The notes under the pieces are model-generated. The model was not told the origin of the DNA. It searched no databases and saw nothing but the letters and a program-made list of their open reading frames with translations. 43,205 nt of DNA, taken from NCBI GenBank assembly GCA_002381125.1, contig DFUT01000020.1:1-43205 (forward strand). The letters run 5' to 3'. This stretch comes from Bacteroidales bacterium UBA4179 (GTDB lineage Bacteria; Bacteroidota; Bacteroidia; Bacteroidales; Dysgonomonadaceae). A program made the translations under genes and the position numbers. This document shows positions 24,639-32,766 of this stretch, piece after piece (the first letter of the stretch is position 1; every line of letters begins with the position of its first letter).

Positions 24639-25388
24639 ATGCCAAAAAGAATTATTCCTTGCCTCGACGTCAAGGACGGACGCACCGTAAAAGGAGTGAA
24701 TTTTGCGGGTATCCGCGATGCAGGCGACGCCGTGGAACTCGCCAAACGTTACGAAGAAGAAGGGGCCGACGAACTGGTTTTTCTGGACATCGCCGCAACC
24801 GTTGAAAAGCGCAAAACGCTTTTGCAATTGGTCGAAAAAATCGCCCGCGAAATCGACATCCCCTTCACCGTAGGCGGAGGAATCCGCTCGACGGAAGATG
24901 CCAAGGCGGTTATTTCGTCCGGAGCCGACAAAATCAGCATAAATTCGGCGGCAGTACAACGCCCCGACCTCATTTCCGAGCTTGCCGAACAATTGGGAAG
25001 CGAACGTGTGGTGTTGGCCATTGACGTCAAACTCGAAAACGGAGAGTGGAAAGTATACATAAACGGCGGCCAAACGGCTACCCCTCTCCTTGCGCTCGAT
25101 TGGGCAAAAGAAGGCGAGCGTCGTGGAGCAGGCGAAATTTTGCTTACCTCGATGGATCACGACGGCACAAAAAACGGTTTCGCCATCGATATTGTCCGGC
25201 AAGTAAGCGAAGCCGTGAACATCCCCGTCACAGCCTCGGGCGGAGCCGGAACGATGGAGCATTTTGCCGAAGTTTTTCTGAAAACGAAAGCAAGTGCGGC
25301 ATTGGCAGCCGGCATTTTCCACTACGGAGAAATTTCCATTCCCGAACTCAAAGCTTATTTACGAACACAACATATTGAAGTAAAATGA
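24639..25388 (+). CDS. hisF: Imidazole glycerol phosphate synthase, cyclase subunit HisF
   Basis: The 249-residue product starts at the ATG at 24639, giving MPKRIIPCLDVKDGRTVKG, the standard HisF N-terminus with catalytic Asp10. LTSMDHDGTKNGF carries the second catalytic Asp. The reading frame also extends upstream through the tandem repeat to a TTG at 24567, but that part is unlike HisF. HisF uses ammonia delivered by HisH to form IGP and AICAR. HisH is not encoded in this operon or elsewhere in this window. HisF is not fused to a glutaminase domain. The stop overlaps hisIE by 4 bp. Confidence 0.96.
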   Translation: MPKRIIPCLDVKDGRTVKGVNFAGIRDAGDAVELAKRYEEEGADELVFLDIAATVEKRKTLLQLVEKIAREIDIPFTVGGGIRSTEDAKAVISSGADKISINSAAVQRPDLISELAEQLGSERVVLAIDVKLENGEWKVYINGGQTATPLLALDWAKEGERRGAGEILLTSMDHDGTKNGFAIDIVRQVSEAVNIPVTASGGAGTMEHFAEVFLKTKASAALAAGIFHYGEISIPELKAYLRTQHIEVK

Positions 25389-25972
25389 ACATCGACTTTT
25401 CAAAATCAGACGGCTTGGTGCCCGCAATTATTCAACATACGCTTACCGGACAGGTATTGATGTTGGGTTTCATGAACAAAGAGGCACTCGAAAAAACAAC
25501 ATCCGAAGGTAAGGTCACCTTTTTCAGCAGAAGCAAAAACCGATTGTGGACCAAAGGGGAAACCTCGGGAAATTACCTCATCGTGGACGAAATCCTCACG
25601 GACTGCGATGGCGACACGCTACTGATAAAGGCTTATCCGCAAGGCCCCACCTGTCACACGGGCTCGACGTCGTGTTTCAAAGAAGAATCGGCAAAAGGTT
25701 TTTTATACAAGCTGGAACACACCATTGAACAACGTATTGCGTCGAATGCGGAAAATTCCTATACCAACTCGCTCTTCAAAAAAGGCGTAAACAAAGTTGC
25801 CCAAAAAGTGGGCGAAGAAGCCGTGGAGCTGATTATCGAAGCAAAAGACAACAATATCGATTTGTTTAAAAACGAAGCGGCCGATCTTTTATACCATTTC
25901 CTCATCCTTTTGAAGACGAAAAATCTAAAACTCGTCGACATCGAAGAGGTGCTTCAAGGAAGATCAAAATAA
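25385..25972 (+). CDS. hisIE: Bifunctional phosphoribosyl-AMP cyclohydrolase / phosphoribosyl-ATP pyrophosphatase
   Basis: The 195-residue product does steps two and three of the pathway. The HisI part (about 1-105) has LMLGFMNKEALEKT, FFSRSKNRLWTKGETSGN, TDCDGDTLL and TCHTGSTSCF with the zinc cysteines. The HisE part (about 110-195) has NSLFKKGVNKVAQKVGEEAVELIIEAK and NEAADLLYHFLILL, the MazG-like metal-binding helices. It is the last gene of the operon and is followed by two hairpins. Confidence 0.96.
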   Translation: MNIDFSKSDGLVPAIIQHTLTGQVLMLGFMNKEALEKTTSEGKVTFFSRSKNRLWTKGETSGNYLIVDEILTDCDGDTLLIKAYPQGPTCHTGSTSCFKEESAKGFLYKLEHTIEQRIASNAENSYTNSLFKKGVNKVAQKVGEEAVELIIEAKDNNIDLFKNEAADLLYHFLILLKTKNLKLVDIEEVLQGRSK

Positions 25973-25987
25973 TTGGGGAAATAGCTC

Positions 25988-26048
25988 TTTTGACACATCT
26001 GTCAAAAAACAAAAAACAACCTGATTCGCTAGGATTCAGGTTGTTTTT
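25988..26048. terminator. Double hairpin between convergent hisIE and rpmA
   Basis: The first element is a perfect dyad, TTTTGACA (25988-25995), loop CATC, TGTCAAAA (26000-26007). The second is a strong hairpin, AAAAACAACCTGA (26012-26024) with TCAGGTTGTTTTT (26036-26048), 13 bp, loop 11 nt. The A- and T-rich arms make it work in both directions, which suits the convergent gene ends. Confidence 0.8.
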
Positions 26049-26103
26049 CAACTCGAATATTTTATGGTCTTAAAATTCTATTCCAATTTCGAAAAGCACC
26101 AAA

Positions 26104-26373
26104 TTAGGCTTCTACGCCGATTTTCGGAATCACCGATACATACGAACGATTCCCTTTTTTCTTGCGGTAAACCACTTCACCGTCTATCAATGCAAAAAGC
26201 GTATGATCTTTTCCCATACCTACATTTTCTCCGGGATGGTGAACCGTTCCGCGCTGGCGTACCAAGATGTTTCCGGCTTTGGCTGTCTGGCCTCCGAATA
26301 TCTTAACGCCTAATCGTTTACTTTCCGATTCGCGACCATTCTTCGAACTACCTACACCTTTTTTATGTGCCAT
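26104..26373 (-). CDS. rpmA: Ribosomal protein L27
   Basis: The 89-residue product starts MAHKKGVGSSKNGRESESKR and contains KIFGGQTAKAGNILVRQRGT and GMGKDHTLFALIDGEV, all typical of L27. The N-terminal tail reaches the peptidyl-transferase centre of the 50S subunit. There is no cleavable Firmicutes-type N-terminal extension. It follows rplU by 20 bp, the usual order. Confidence 0.98.
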   Translation of the reverse strand: MAHKKGVGSSKNGRESESKRLGVKIFGGQTAKAGNILVRQRGTVHHPGENVGMGKDHTLFALIDGEVVYRKKKGNRSYVSVIPKIGVEA

Positions 26374-26393
26374 TTTCTTCTGATTTTAAATAA

Positions 26394-26705
26394 TTAAGCA
26401 ATAATCTCTTTAACTCGTATTTGTGAGAACTGTTGGCGATGACCGTTCAGTTTTTGATAACCTTTTCTTCTTTTCTTTTTGAAAACAAGAACTTTATCGC
26501 CTTTGACATGCGAGAGAACTTCGGCAACCACCTTTGCACCCTCGACTACAGGCGTACCCACAGTAACCTTGCCGTCGTTGTCGACGAGCATCACTTTTTC
26601 GAATTCCACTTCACTGCCTTCGTTGGCCTTGAGTCTGTGAACAAATAGTTTTTGGCCTTCTTGTACTTTGAATTGTTGGCCTTGAATATCTACTACTACG
26701 TACAT
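26394..26705 (-). CDS. rplU: Ribosomal protein L21
   Basis: The 103-residue product starts MYVVVDIQGQQFKVQEGQKL and ends in KRRKGYQKLNGHRQQFSQIR-like sequence, the L21 signature. L21 binds 23S rRNA near L20. It is transcribed from a strong promoter about 85-115 bp upstream with a structured leader, together with rpmA. Confidence 0.98.
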   Translation of the reverse strand: MYVVVDIQGQQFKVQEGQKLFVHRLKANEGSEVEFEKVMLVDNDGKVTVGTPVVEGAKVVAEVLSHVKGDKVLVFKKKRRKGYQKLNGHRQQFSQIRVKEIIA

Positions 26706-26712
26706 ATCGGAA

Positions 26713-26785
26713 ATAACTTATCGTTATATGCCTGAGGCGAGCCGCGGCTTCACGGCTTCTTGTTAAGCCTATTGGCAAAAATAGG
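26713..26785 (-). promoter_or_regulatory. Structured 5' leader of rplU-rpmA
   Basis: In the minus-strand transcript three short stems can form: CCTATT/AATAGG (26768-26785), AGCCG/CGGCT in the GC-rich middle (about 26740-26757), and ATAAC/GTTAT (26713-26727) just before the start codon. The middle contains the palindrome AGCCGCGGCT, GC-rich compared with its surroundings. This could be an autoregulatory L21 leader, but I have no direct evidence. Confidence 0.3.
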
Positions 26786-26788
26786 TTG

Positions 26789-26820
26789 CAAAGATACTTA
26801 TTTTATCGATAAAACCCAAA
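26789..26820 (-). promoter_or_regulatory. Promoter of rplU-rpmA
   Basis: On the minus strand TTTG (26820-26817), a 20-nt spacer and TATCTTTG (26796-26789) match the -33/-7 consensus exactly, with the same spacing as the tRNA-Val promoter. A second TAnnTTTG (TATTTTTG, 26783-26776) lies 13 bp further downstream. Confidence 0.7.
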
Positions 26821-26861
26821 TTGTCCGTACTTTCCGTATCGAATTCGATAAAATAGGGATG

Positions 26862-28286
26862 TCAGTATTTGATATTTTTGAAAAGTATCCGATTTTCCCT
26901 CGCTTCATGCAATTGGGCAAGCAACTTCTCTCTGTCGTATTGCGAAAAATCGGCACTATTGTTCGTAATGAGATTGAGCAATAAACGCAATTCATCGTCC
27001 GAAAACCGGGTTATAATTTCGTCAAAAGGTTCTTTCGCACCGATTTCAAAACGTACGATTGCCAATTTGGATTTCGCTGCCGGATAATCCGGATCGATCG
27101 CTAAAAGTTGCTCGAGATATTCTTCTGCCTGTTCGTACTTTTCGCGGGCAACGCTCACATTGGCCAAACGATCGATGACGTTTTCGTTATCGGGCGATTT
27201 CATCGATGCTTTCATATAAGCCGTCTCGGCAGCAACAAAATCTTCACTGTAAAAGGCCAAGTCGCCTTCAAGTATGTAATATCCCCACGTGTTTTTCTCA
27301 CTATCGGGAATCTGTTCGAAAATTTCACGCGCTTTGGCGTAATTTTGCTGAATAATATACACGTGTGCCCTTTTCAACAAAATGCCCTTGGAACCGAATT
27401 TCTTCTCTTTCCGATCGATGATTTTCATCATTTCATCGTATTGCTGCATCACTTCGTATCCCTCCAACAAAGAATCGTACAGGCTTTCATCATTGGGAGA
27501 TCCTCGCAGACATTCTTCGAATATGCGAATCGCTTCGCCCACATTATCGTTCATGTAAAGCGAAAGAGCTTTCAACTTCAATACCGAAACATCTTTTTCG
27601 TTGATCGTAAGCGCAAAATCGAAAGCATCCACCGCTTTTCCGTATTCTTCGTTTATAGAATACAATTTGCCGAGATTTATCCACCCCTCTAAAGAATACG
27701 GGTCATTGTCCAACAATTTATTGTTGTATGCAATGGCTTTTTCAAAATCGCCTTTCATTTCGCAAGCATAAGCCAAGTCGCTAAGCACATCCGAATCGAA
27801 TGGATCGATTTTCAAGCTTTCTTCCAGGAAAAAGATGGCACGATCGTATTGATTCATGTCGTTGTACATGTACCCTATTTCGGTGAAAAAAGTATACAGA
27901 TCGGGTTGGGGAATGTTTTCCGATGCGATATCGTCGATGATTTTGGCAGCTTCGTCGTACCTTTCGAGATGCAGCAACGATTCGATTTTCAGCAACGGGA
28001 GTTCGAGATCGCCTTCGTTGGCTATGCGCGACAAATAATGATATGCCTCTTCGTATTGCTCCAAATAGATCAGTTTTTTGGCATATTGCAACATGAGTTC
28101 CGAACTTCCCGGATGCATTTTGAGACCCTCTTCAATAATAAGTCCGGCTTCTTTATAGTCGCCCAATTCACCATAATATTGTGCCAAGAAAGCAAACTCA
28201 TCGGCATCGAGATACATTGTTTTCCCCAATGCACGCATCTGTTCGTACTTCTTGATCAGTGCATCCATATTCAATTCGTCATCCAT
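26862..28286 (-). CDS. Tetratricopeptide repeat protein
   Basis: The 474-residue product is built almost wholly of TPR helices, with clear units such as AFLAQYYGELGDYKEAGLII, LAYACEMKGDFEKAIAYNNK, WINLGKLYSINEEYGKAVDA and LANVSVAREKYEQAEEYLEQ. It is acidic, and no signal peptide or membrane segment is seen, so it is probably cytosolic and mediates protein contacts. Its start overlaps the glnS stop by 8 bp, so the two are translated together. The partner is unknown; the arrangement with glnS is, as far as I recall, common in Bacteroidales. Confidence 0.85.
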   Translation of the reverse strand: MDDELNMDALIKKYEQMRALGKTMYLDADEFAFLAQYYGELGDYKEAGLIIEEGLKMHPGSSELMLQYAKKLIYLEQYEEAYHYLSRIANEGDLELPLLKIESLLHLERYDEAAKIIDDIASENIPQPDLYTFFTEIGYMYNDMNQYDRAIFFLEESLKIDPFDSDVLSDLAYACEMKGDFEKAIAYNNKLLDNDPYSLEGWINLGKLYSINEEYGKAVDAFDFALTINEKDVSVLKLKALSLYMNDNVGEAIRIFEECLRGSPNDESLYDSLLEGYEVMQQYDEMMKIIDRKEKKFGSKGILLKRAHVYIIQQNYAKAREIFEQIPDSEKNTWGYYILEGDLAFYSEDFVAAETAYMKASMKSPDNENVIDRLANVSVAREKYEQAEEYLEQLLAIDPDYPAAKSKLAIVRFEIGAKEPFDEIITRFSDDELRLLLNLITNNSADFSQYDREKLLAQLHEARENRILFKNIKY

Positions 28287-30000
28287 TTTTCGATACCTCC
28301 TTCATCTTGTTTATTTTGCTCCATGAATCTTTCAATGCCACCGTGCGATTGAAAATCAAATGGTCTTTTGTGGAATCCGGGTCGACATTGAAATAACCGA
28401 TACGCTGAAATTGAAAACTGTCCAATGGCCGTGCATCGTGCAGATACATTTCCATTTTGCAGTTTTTCTTCACAATCAGCGAATGGGGATTCAACAATTC
28501 ACACAGGTCTTTATCTTTTTCTTCCAACGGATTCTCTACCAAAAACAATCGGTCGTACAAACGCACTTCGGCATCCAAGCAATGAGAAACCGAAACCCAG
28601 TGAATGGTTCCCTTTACTTTGCGGTTTGCTTCGGGCATGCCGCTTCGCGTATGAGGATCGTATTCGGCATAAACCTCTACCACATTGCCGTTTTCGTCTT
28701 TTTTGCAACCGGTGCATTTTATGATGTAGGCATTCTTCAAACGTACCTCTTTGCCCGGTGTGAGACGAAAATACTTTTTCGGCGGATTTTCCATAAAATC
28801 GTCGCGCTCGATCCACAACTCTCTACCAAACATCACTTCACGAGTGCCCATCGTTTCATCTTCGGGATTGTTGATGGCAGTCATCGCCTCCACCTTTCCC
28901 TCGGGATAATTGGTAAGAATGAGTTTGATTGGGTCGAGAACGGCCGAGACGCGAATGTCTTTTTTGTTCAAATCTTCGCGAATACTGTGTTCCAACAACG
29001 ACATATCGATGATTGCCTCGTATTTGGTGTAGCCGATCTTATCGATAAAATTTCGAATGGATTCGGGTGTATAGCCTCTACGCCGCAAACCGCAGAGCGT
29101 CGGCAACCGTGGATCGTCCCATCCGTTTACGCGTTTTTCTTGCACAAGCTGTAAAAGTTTGCGCTTGCTCATGACCGTATACGTCAAGTTCAACCGGTTG
29201 AATTCGATTTGACGCGGACGATAATCGCTATCGGCCAATTGGTCGATAAACCAGTCGTAAAGAGGACGGTGGGATTCGAATTCCAGTGTACACAACGAAT
29301 GGGTGACCCCCTCAAAATAATCGCACTGTCCGTGTGCAAAATCGTACATGGGATACGCTTTCCATTTTGTGCCTGTACGATGGTGCGGCAAGTGGATGAT
29401 GCGGTATATGATGGGATCGCGAAGGTGCATATTGGGCGAAGCCATATCGATTTTGGCACGCAACACCATTTTCCCTTCGGGAATCTCTCCCGAATTCATT
29501 TTATGGAACAATTCGAGCGATTCTTCTGCAGGGCGATCGCGATACGGACTGTTTATGCCGGGCTGCGTTGGCGTACCCTTTTGTTTTGCAATCTCTTCGG
29601 CCGACTGCTCATCGATATATGCCTTGCCTTCTTTGATCAGTTTTACTGCAAAATCCCAAAGCTGTTGAAAATAGTCGGAGGCATAGTATACATTTTTCCA
29701 CTGAAAGCCGAGCCATTGGATGTCTTCCATGATTGAATCCACATATTCGACATCTTCTTTTACGGGATTGGTATCGTCGAACCGAAGGTTGCAAATACCT
29801 CCGTATTTTTCGGCAATGCCAAAATTAAGGCAAACCGCCTTTGCATGTCCGATATGCAGATAACCGTTGGGCTCAGGCGGAAAACGGGTTTGAATGCGTC
29901 CACCGTTTTTACCTTCCCGTAGATCTTTTTCAATAATGGCTTCAATAAAATTGAGGCTTTTCTTATTCTCCTCCAACTTTGAATTTTCTGTAAATGACAT
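28279..30000 (-). CDS. glnS: Glutaminyl-tRNA synthetase
   Basis: The 573-residue product is a class I synthetase. The HIGH motif is in PPEPNGYLHIGHAKA (His49-His52) and the KMSKS equivalent is VMSKRKLL. The sequence YPMYDFAHGQCDYFEGVTHSLC followed by TLEFESHRPLYDWF is specific to GlnRS. The two-beta-barrel anticodon-binding domain makes up the C-terminal third. It charges tRNA-Gln with glutamine directly. tsaD ends 19 bp upstream, so tsaD-glnS-TPR may be one transcript. Confidence 0.96.
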   Translation of the reverse strand: MSFTENSKLEENKKSLNFIEAIIEKDLREGKNGGRIQTRFPPEPNGYLHIGHAKAVCLNFGIAEKYGGICNLRFDDTNPVKEDVEYVDSIMEDIQWLGFQWKNVYYASDYFQQLWDFAVKLIKEGKAYIDEQSAEEIAKQKGTPTQPGINSPYRDRPAEESLELFHKMNSGEIPEGKMVLRAKIDMASPNMHLRDPIIYRIIHLPHHRTGTKWKAYPMYDFAHGQCDYFEGVTHSLCTLEFESHRPLYDWFIDQLADSDYRPRQIEFNRLNLTYTVMSKRKLLQLVQEKRVNGWDDPRLPTLCGLRRRGYTPESIRNFIDKIGYTKYEAIIDMSLLEHSIREDLNKKDIRVSAVLDPIKLILTNYPEGKVEAMTAINNPEDETMGTREVMFGRELWIERDDFMENPPKKYFRLTPGKEVRLKNAYIIKCTGCKKDENGNVVEVYAEYDPHTRSGMPEANRKVKGTIHWVSVSHCLDAEVRLYDRLFLVENPLEEKDKDLCELLNPHSLIVKKNCKMEMYLHDARPLDSFQFQRIGYFNVDPDSTKDHLIFNRTVALKDSWSKINKMKEVSKNG

Positions 30001-30019
30001 GGGTAATTTATATTGATTG

Positions 30020-31051
30020 TTAAATGGCTACTCGTGCGTAAGGTGCCACATCGGGACCGCAAAAGTCGTTGTCGAGGTATTTGAAGTATCCCGCAATGGC
30101 AACCATAGCCGCATTATCGGTAGTATAGGAAAATTTCGGAATATGCACTTTCTTGCGATAGCGTCGCGCATATTTTTCGATAGCGTCGCGCAAGCCGGTA
30201 TTTGCCGAAACGCCGCCGGCAACGGCAATTTCTTTTATTCCCAAATCTTTGGAGGCGCGATGCAGTTTATCCATCAAGATATCGATGATCGTTTTTTGCA
30301 ACGATGCGCACAAGTCCTCCCTGTTTTTTTCGATAAAAGCGGGATCCACTTTCAAATTGTCGCGCAAAAAATACAAGAACGACGTTTTTAATCCGCTAAA
30401 ACTATAATCGTAGCCGGCAACTTGCGGCTTGCTGAAAACAAACTTTTTGGGATTTCCGCGTTTGGCCAATCGATCGACCTCGGGACCTCCGGGATACCCC
30501 AACCCGATCACCTTGGCACATTTATCGAACGCTTCGCCGGCAGCATCGTCGATCGTCTGCCCGATAATCTCCATATCGTTGTACGATTTTACAAGGATTA
30601 TCTGCGAATTTCCTCCGGAAACCAATAAACACAGGAATGGGAAATCGGGGTGAGAGTCGTCGTCTTCATTTTCCTTGATAAAATGAGCCATCACATGCGC
30701 CTGCAAATGATTGACATCGATCAGGGGAATGTTCAATGCCGAAGATAAACCCTTTGCAAAGGATGTTCCTACCAGCAACGAACCCAAGAGTCCGGGTCCA
30801 CGCGTGAAAGCTATTGCCGAGAGTTCGTCTTTCGATACTCCGGCCTGCTTCAACGCATCGTGCACAACCGGTACAATGTTTTGTTGGTGCGCACGCGATG
30901 CCAATTCGGGAACGACACCTCCATATCGTTCGTGCACCGACTGATTGGCAATTACGTTCGATAGGACCAATCTATCGCGAATAACTGCAGCCGACGTATC
31001 ATCGCAGGAAGATTCTATTCCTAAAATGGTGATTCTTTTTTCATTCCGCAT
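30020..31051 (-). CDS. tsaD: tRNA N6-adenosine threonylcarbamoyltransferase
   Basis: The 343-residue product transfers the threonylcarbamoyl group to A37 of tRNAs reading ANN codons (t6A). The ASKHA-fold motifs are present: ILGIESSCDDTS, the metal-binding HLQAH (His115, His119), RGPGLLGSLLVG, LLVSGGNSQI and AVAGGVSANTGLR. Length is normal. A -7 box lies 9-16 bp upstream of the ATG, implying a very short mRNA leader. The TsaB and TsaE partners are not in the window. Confidence 0.96.
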   Translation of the reverse strand: MRNEKRITILGIESSCDDTSAAVIRDRLVLSNVIANQSVHERYGGVVPELASRAHQQNIVPVVHDALKQAGVSKDELSAIAFTRGPGLLGSLLVGTSFAKGLSSALNIPLIDVNHLQAHVMAHFIKENEDDDSHPDFPFLCLLVSGGNSQIILVKSYNDMEIIGQTIDDAAGEAFDKCAKVIGLGYPGGPEVDRLAKRGNPKKFVFSKPQVAGYDYSFSGLKTSFLYFLRDNLKVDPAFIEKNREDLCASLQKTIIDILMDKLHRASKDLGIKEIAVAGGVSANTGLRDAIEKYARRYRKKVHIPKFSYTTDNAAMVAIAGYFKYLDNDFCGPDVAPYARVAI

Positions 31052-31059
31052 AGCAAATA

Positions 31060-31067
31060 CAAAGATA
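31060..31067 (-). promoter_or_regulatory. -7 promoter element of tsaD
   Basis: On the minus strand TATCTTTG (31067-31060) fits TAnnTTTG and ends eight bases before the tsaD ATG, so the mRNA leader would be only a few bases long. The -33 region has no good TTTG. Confidence 0.4.
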
Positions 31068-31110
31068 AGTGAAAAAAAAGAAATATACAGCTCTTTCCCC
31101 CCTCATTTTA

Positions 31111-31205
31111 TCAAAGACCGACATCGGAAGTGCAGACTTTTTTTCGCACCTTGTCGAATCAACAACCTTTCGGTTTGTCAAAGACTGACGTCGAAGCGCA
31201 GACTT
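31111..31205. repeat. Degenerate copy of a gene end next to the intact end
   Basis: The last 28 bases of the outer-membrane gene (31178-31205) recur imperfectly at 31111-31139, 67 bp away, with about 25 of 29 positions alike and one indel. The second copy lies in the intergenic space beyond the stop codon and looks like a partial duplication. Confidence 0.6.
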
Positions 31206-32650
31206 CCCCGAATGGCATGAGGATTATTGCGATAAGTAAAACGGTGGACGTATTCGACGCGAAAGAACCCCATCACATCGATAGCCCCTATGGATGCCTC
31301 GATATACGGTGTCTTCGTCATGACGGTAGTTGCTTCGGGGAAAACAAAGAGTCCGTTTTCCGGCGTAGGCATGTTTTTATTTTTCAACGTACCGTAAACC
31401 GCTCGAAGGGTAATCAATTCTTTTGTTCCCCATTTTCGAAAAACGGGCACCCGATAGAGCAGCCATCGATTTCCTTTGAAAGTGGTACGCAATGCATACT
31501 GTTTGTCGCCCACGAACTCAATGGAAGGTGTGCAATAAAATGCGCTGTTTTCTATTGGATTTTTGTTTTGTTGATTAGGATAAAGCAGCAGGGGGAAAGG
31601 CAAAAGGCCCCAAACCCGTTGAACATCCACCGAAGTATTGAAACGACCATAATCGCCGATGGCAAAGCGTTCCTGTATGGAAACTTCTACCCTGTCGTAT
31701 GCCGTCTTACCACCCAAAAAACCATTCAGCCCTTTGGTATACGACACTGTGAAGATGGGTTTGCCGTAGGTCAACAATTCCCGTTTTCGACGATATTGAA
31801 AATAAGTTGCTCCCGGAGTATAGCGAAACGATATTCCCACTTCGCCGGTTTTTACATTCTTGTGCGCAACCTGCTCGTTGTGGGTTTCGATGCTTGTAAA
31901 GGAAAAGCCCTCGCCGGGTTTGACCGTGGAAGTGCGAACCCATGCCTGAGCGGCAAAACCCCATAAGGTTTCTTTTTCATAACGAAATTCAAGGAAATCT
32001 CGATAAGCCATTGCGTTTTCCGAATGTTTGTAGGCATACAACACGGCATCGTTTGTCGAACGCGGGTGAAGCTCCGCAAAAGGATACACCTCGTTTTCAT
32101 AAATAACGGAAAGGTTGTTTTTGGGAAATTCGTCCTCATGATAAAGGGGGTTGTTGAACGACAGGGTTGCCTCGCCTCGGCATTTGAGCTTTTCATCCTT
32201 GAAGCCGTAAGCCATGTACCCTTTAAGAAAAAAATGCGGGTGAAATCGTGTTGTGGATGCTACGCCGCCTCTCAATCGAAATCCTTCCATGTGATTATAG
32301 GTAGGGATGGTTTGGATACGGCCAAAATCGAAAGCATTCGTTTGGGGATCACCCAAAGGGAACCAATCGTCCAAGACCAAATTGACCAACGTATCTGCCA
32401 AATAGAGAATCGGCATGTATTTTTCTCCCACATTTATGGGGAACCTGCCAACCAGATCGACGGATGTGTTGTGTTGAATTTTCTCAATGGAATCGCCAAC
32501 CGCAACTTTTTCCGGAATGTTCTGCCCCACCCCGATGGTGTCCGGCGGCTGCCGAAGCATTGTCGGCCGGTATGTGCGCAGAATGTTCTGCCCCACCCCA
32601 ATGGCGACCCATAGAAAACAAAACATGCAAACACAGCTGCTTCTCTTCAT
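31178..32650 (-). CDS. Outer-membrane beta-barrel protein, DUF5686-like C-terminal region
   Basis: The 490-residue product starts at the ATG at 32650, with a hydrophobic signal region (residues about 7-19) followed by a repeat-derived stretch in which IGVGQNI occurs twice, 22 residues apart. From about 60 (DLVGRFPINVGEKYMPILYLADTLV onward in parts) the sequence is rich in alternating aromatic and polar strands and ends RGSLRFDVSL, a typical barrel closing strand. It resembles the barrel of the large DUF5686/carboxypeptidase-regulatory proteins of Bacteroidota but lacks their N-terminal domain. Function unknown; the assignment is by pattern only. Confidence 0.6.
   Translation of the reverse strand: MKRSSCVCMFCFLWVAIGVGQNILRTYRPTMLRQPPDTIGVGQNIPEKVAVGDSIEKIQHNTSVDLVGRFPINVGEKYMPILYLADTLVNLVLDDWFPLGDPQTNAFDFGRIQTIPTYNHMEGFRLRGGVASTTRFHPHFFLKGYMAYGFKDEKLKCRGEATLSFNNPLYHEDEFPKNNLSVIYENEVYPFAELHPRSTNDAVLYAYKHSENAMAYRDFLEFRYEKETLWGFAAQAWVRTSTVKPGEGFSFTSIETHNEQVAHKNVKTGEVGISFRYTPGATYFQYRRKRELLTYGKPIFTVSYTKGLNGFLGGKTAYDRVEVSIQERFAIGDYGRFNTSVDVQRVWGLLPFPLLLYPNQQNKNPIENSAFYCTPSIEFVGDKQYALRTTFKGNRWLLYRVPVFRKWGTKELITLRAVYGTLKNKNMPTPENGLFVFPEATTVMTKTPYIEASIGAIDVMGFFRVEYVHRFTYRNNPHAIRGSLRFDVSL
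32515..32604. repeat. 66-bp-spaced direct repeat inside the outer-membrane gene
   Basis: A 24-bp sequence at 32515-32538 recurs at 32581-32604 with 23 of 24 positions identical. It encodes IGVGQNI on the minus strand in both copies. The first coding copy sits right at the likely signal-peptide cleavage region. Confidence 0.85.
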
Positions 32651-32704
32651 CAAATGCTTTTCGATATTGTCTGATTGTTATTTGCAGAATGTCGTCTGCA
32701 TGCG

Positions 32705-32743
32705 AAAAAACCGGACTATTGCTATCGGCAACGCCCGGTTTTT
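32705..32743 (-). terminator. Intrinsic terminator after fructose-bisphosphate aldolase
   Basis: AAAAACCGG (32706-32714) pairs with CCGGTTTTT (32735-32743), with an inner TTGC/GCAA stem. On the minus strand a short run of Ts follows the last arm. It lies 24 bp after the aldolase stop and before the outer-membrane gene. Confidence 0.7.
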
Positions 32744-32766
32744 GTTTAAACAGTATATTCTATCGA

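Noticed and set aside
26837..26850. Perfect 14-bp palindrome TATCGAATTCGATA after the TPR gene
   Set aside because: No T tract follows on the minus strand and no promoter is near; TCGA-rich words are common in this genome, so it may be chance.
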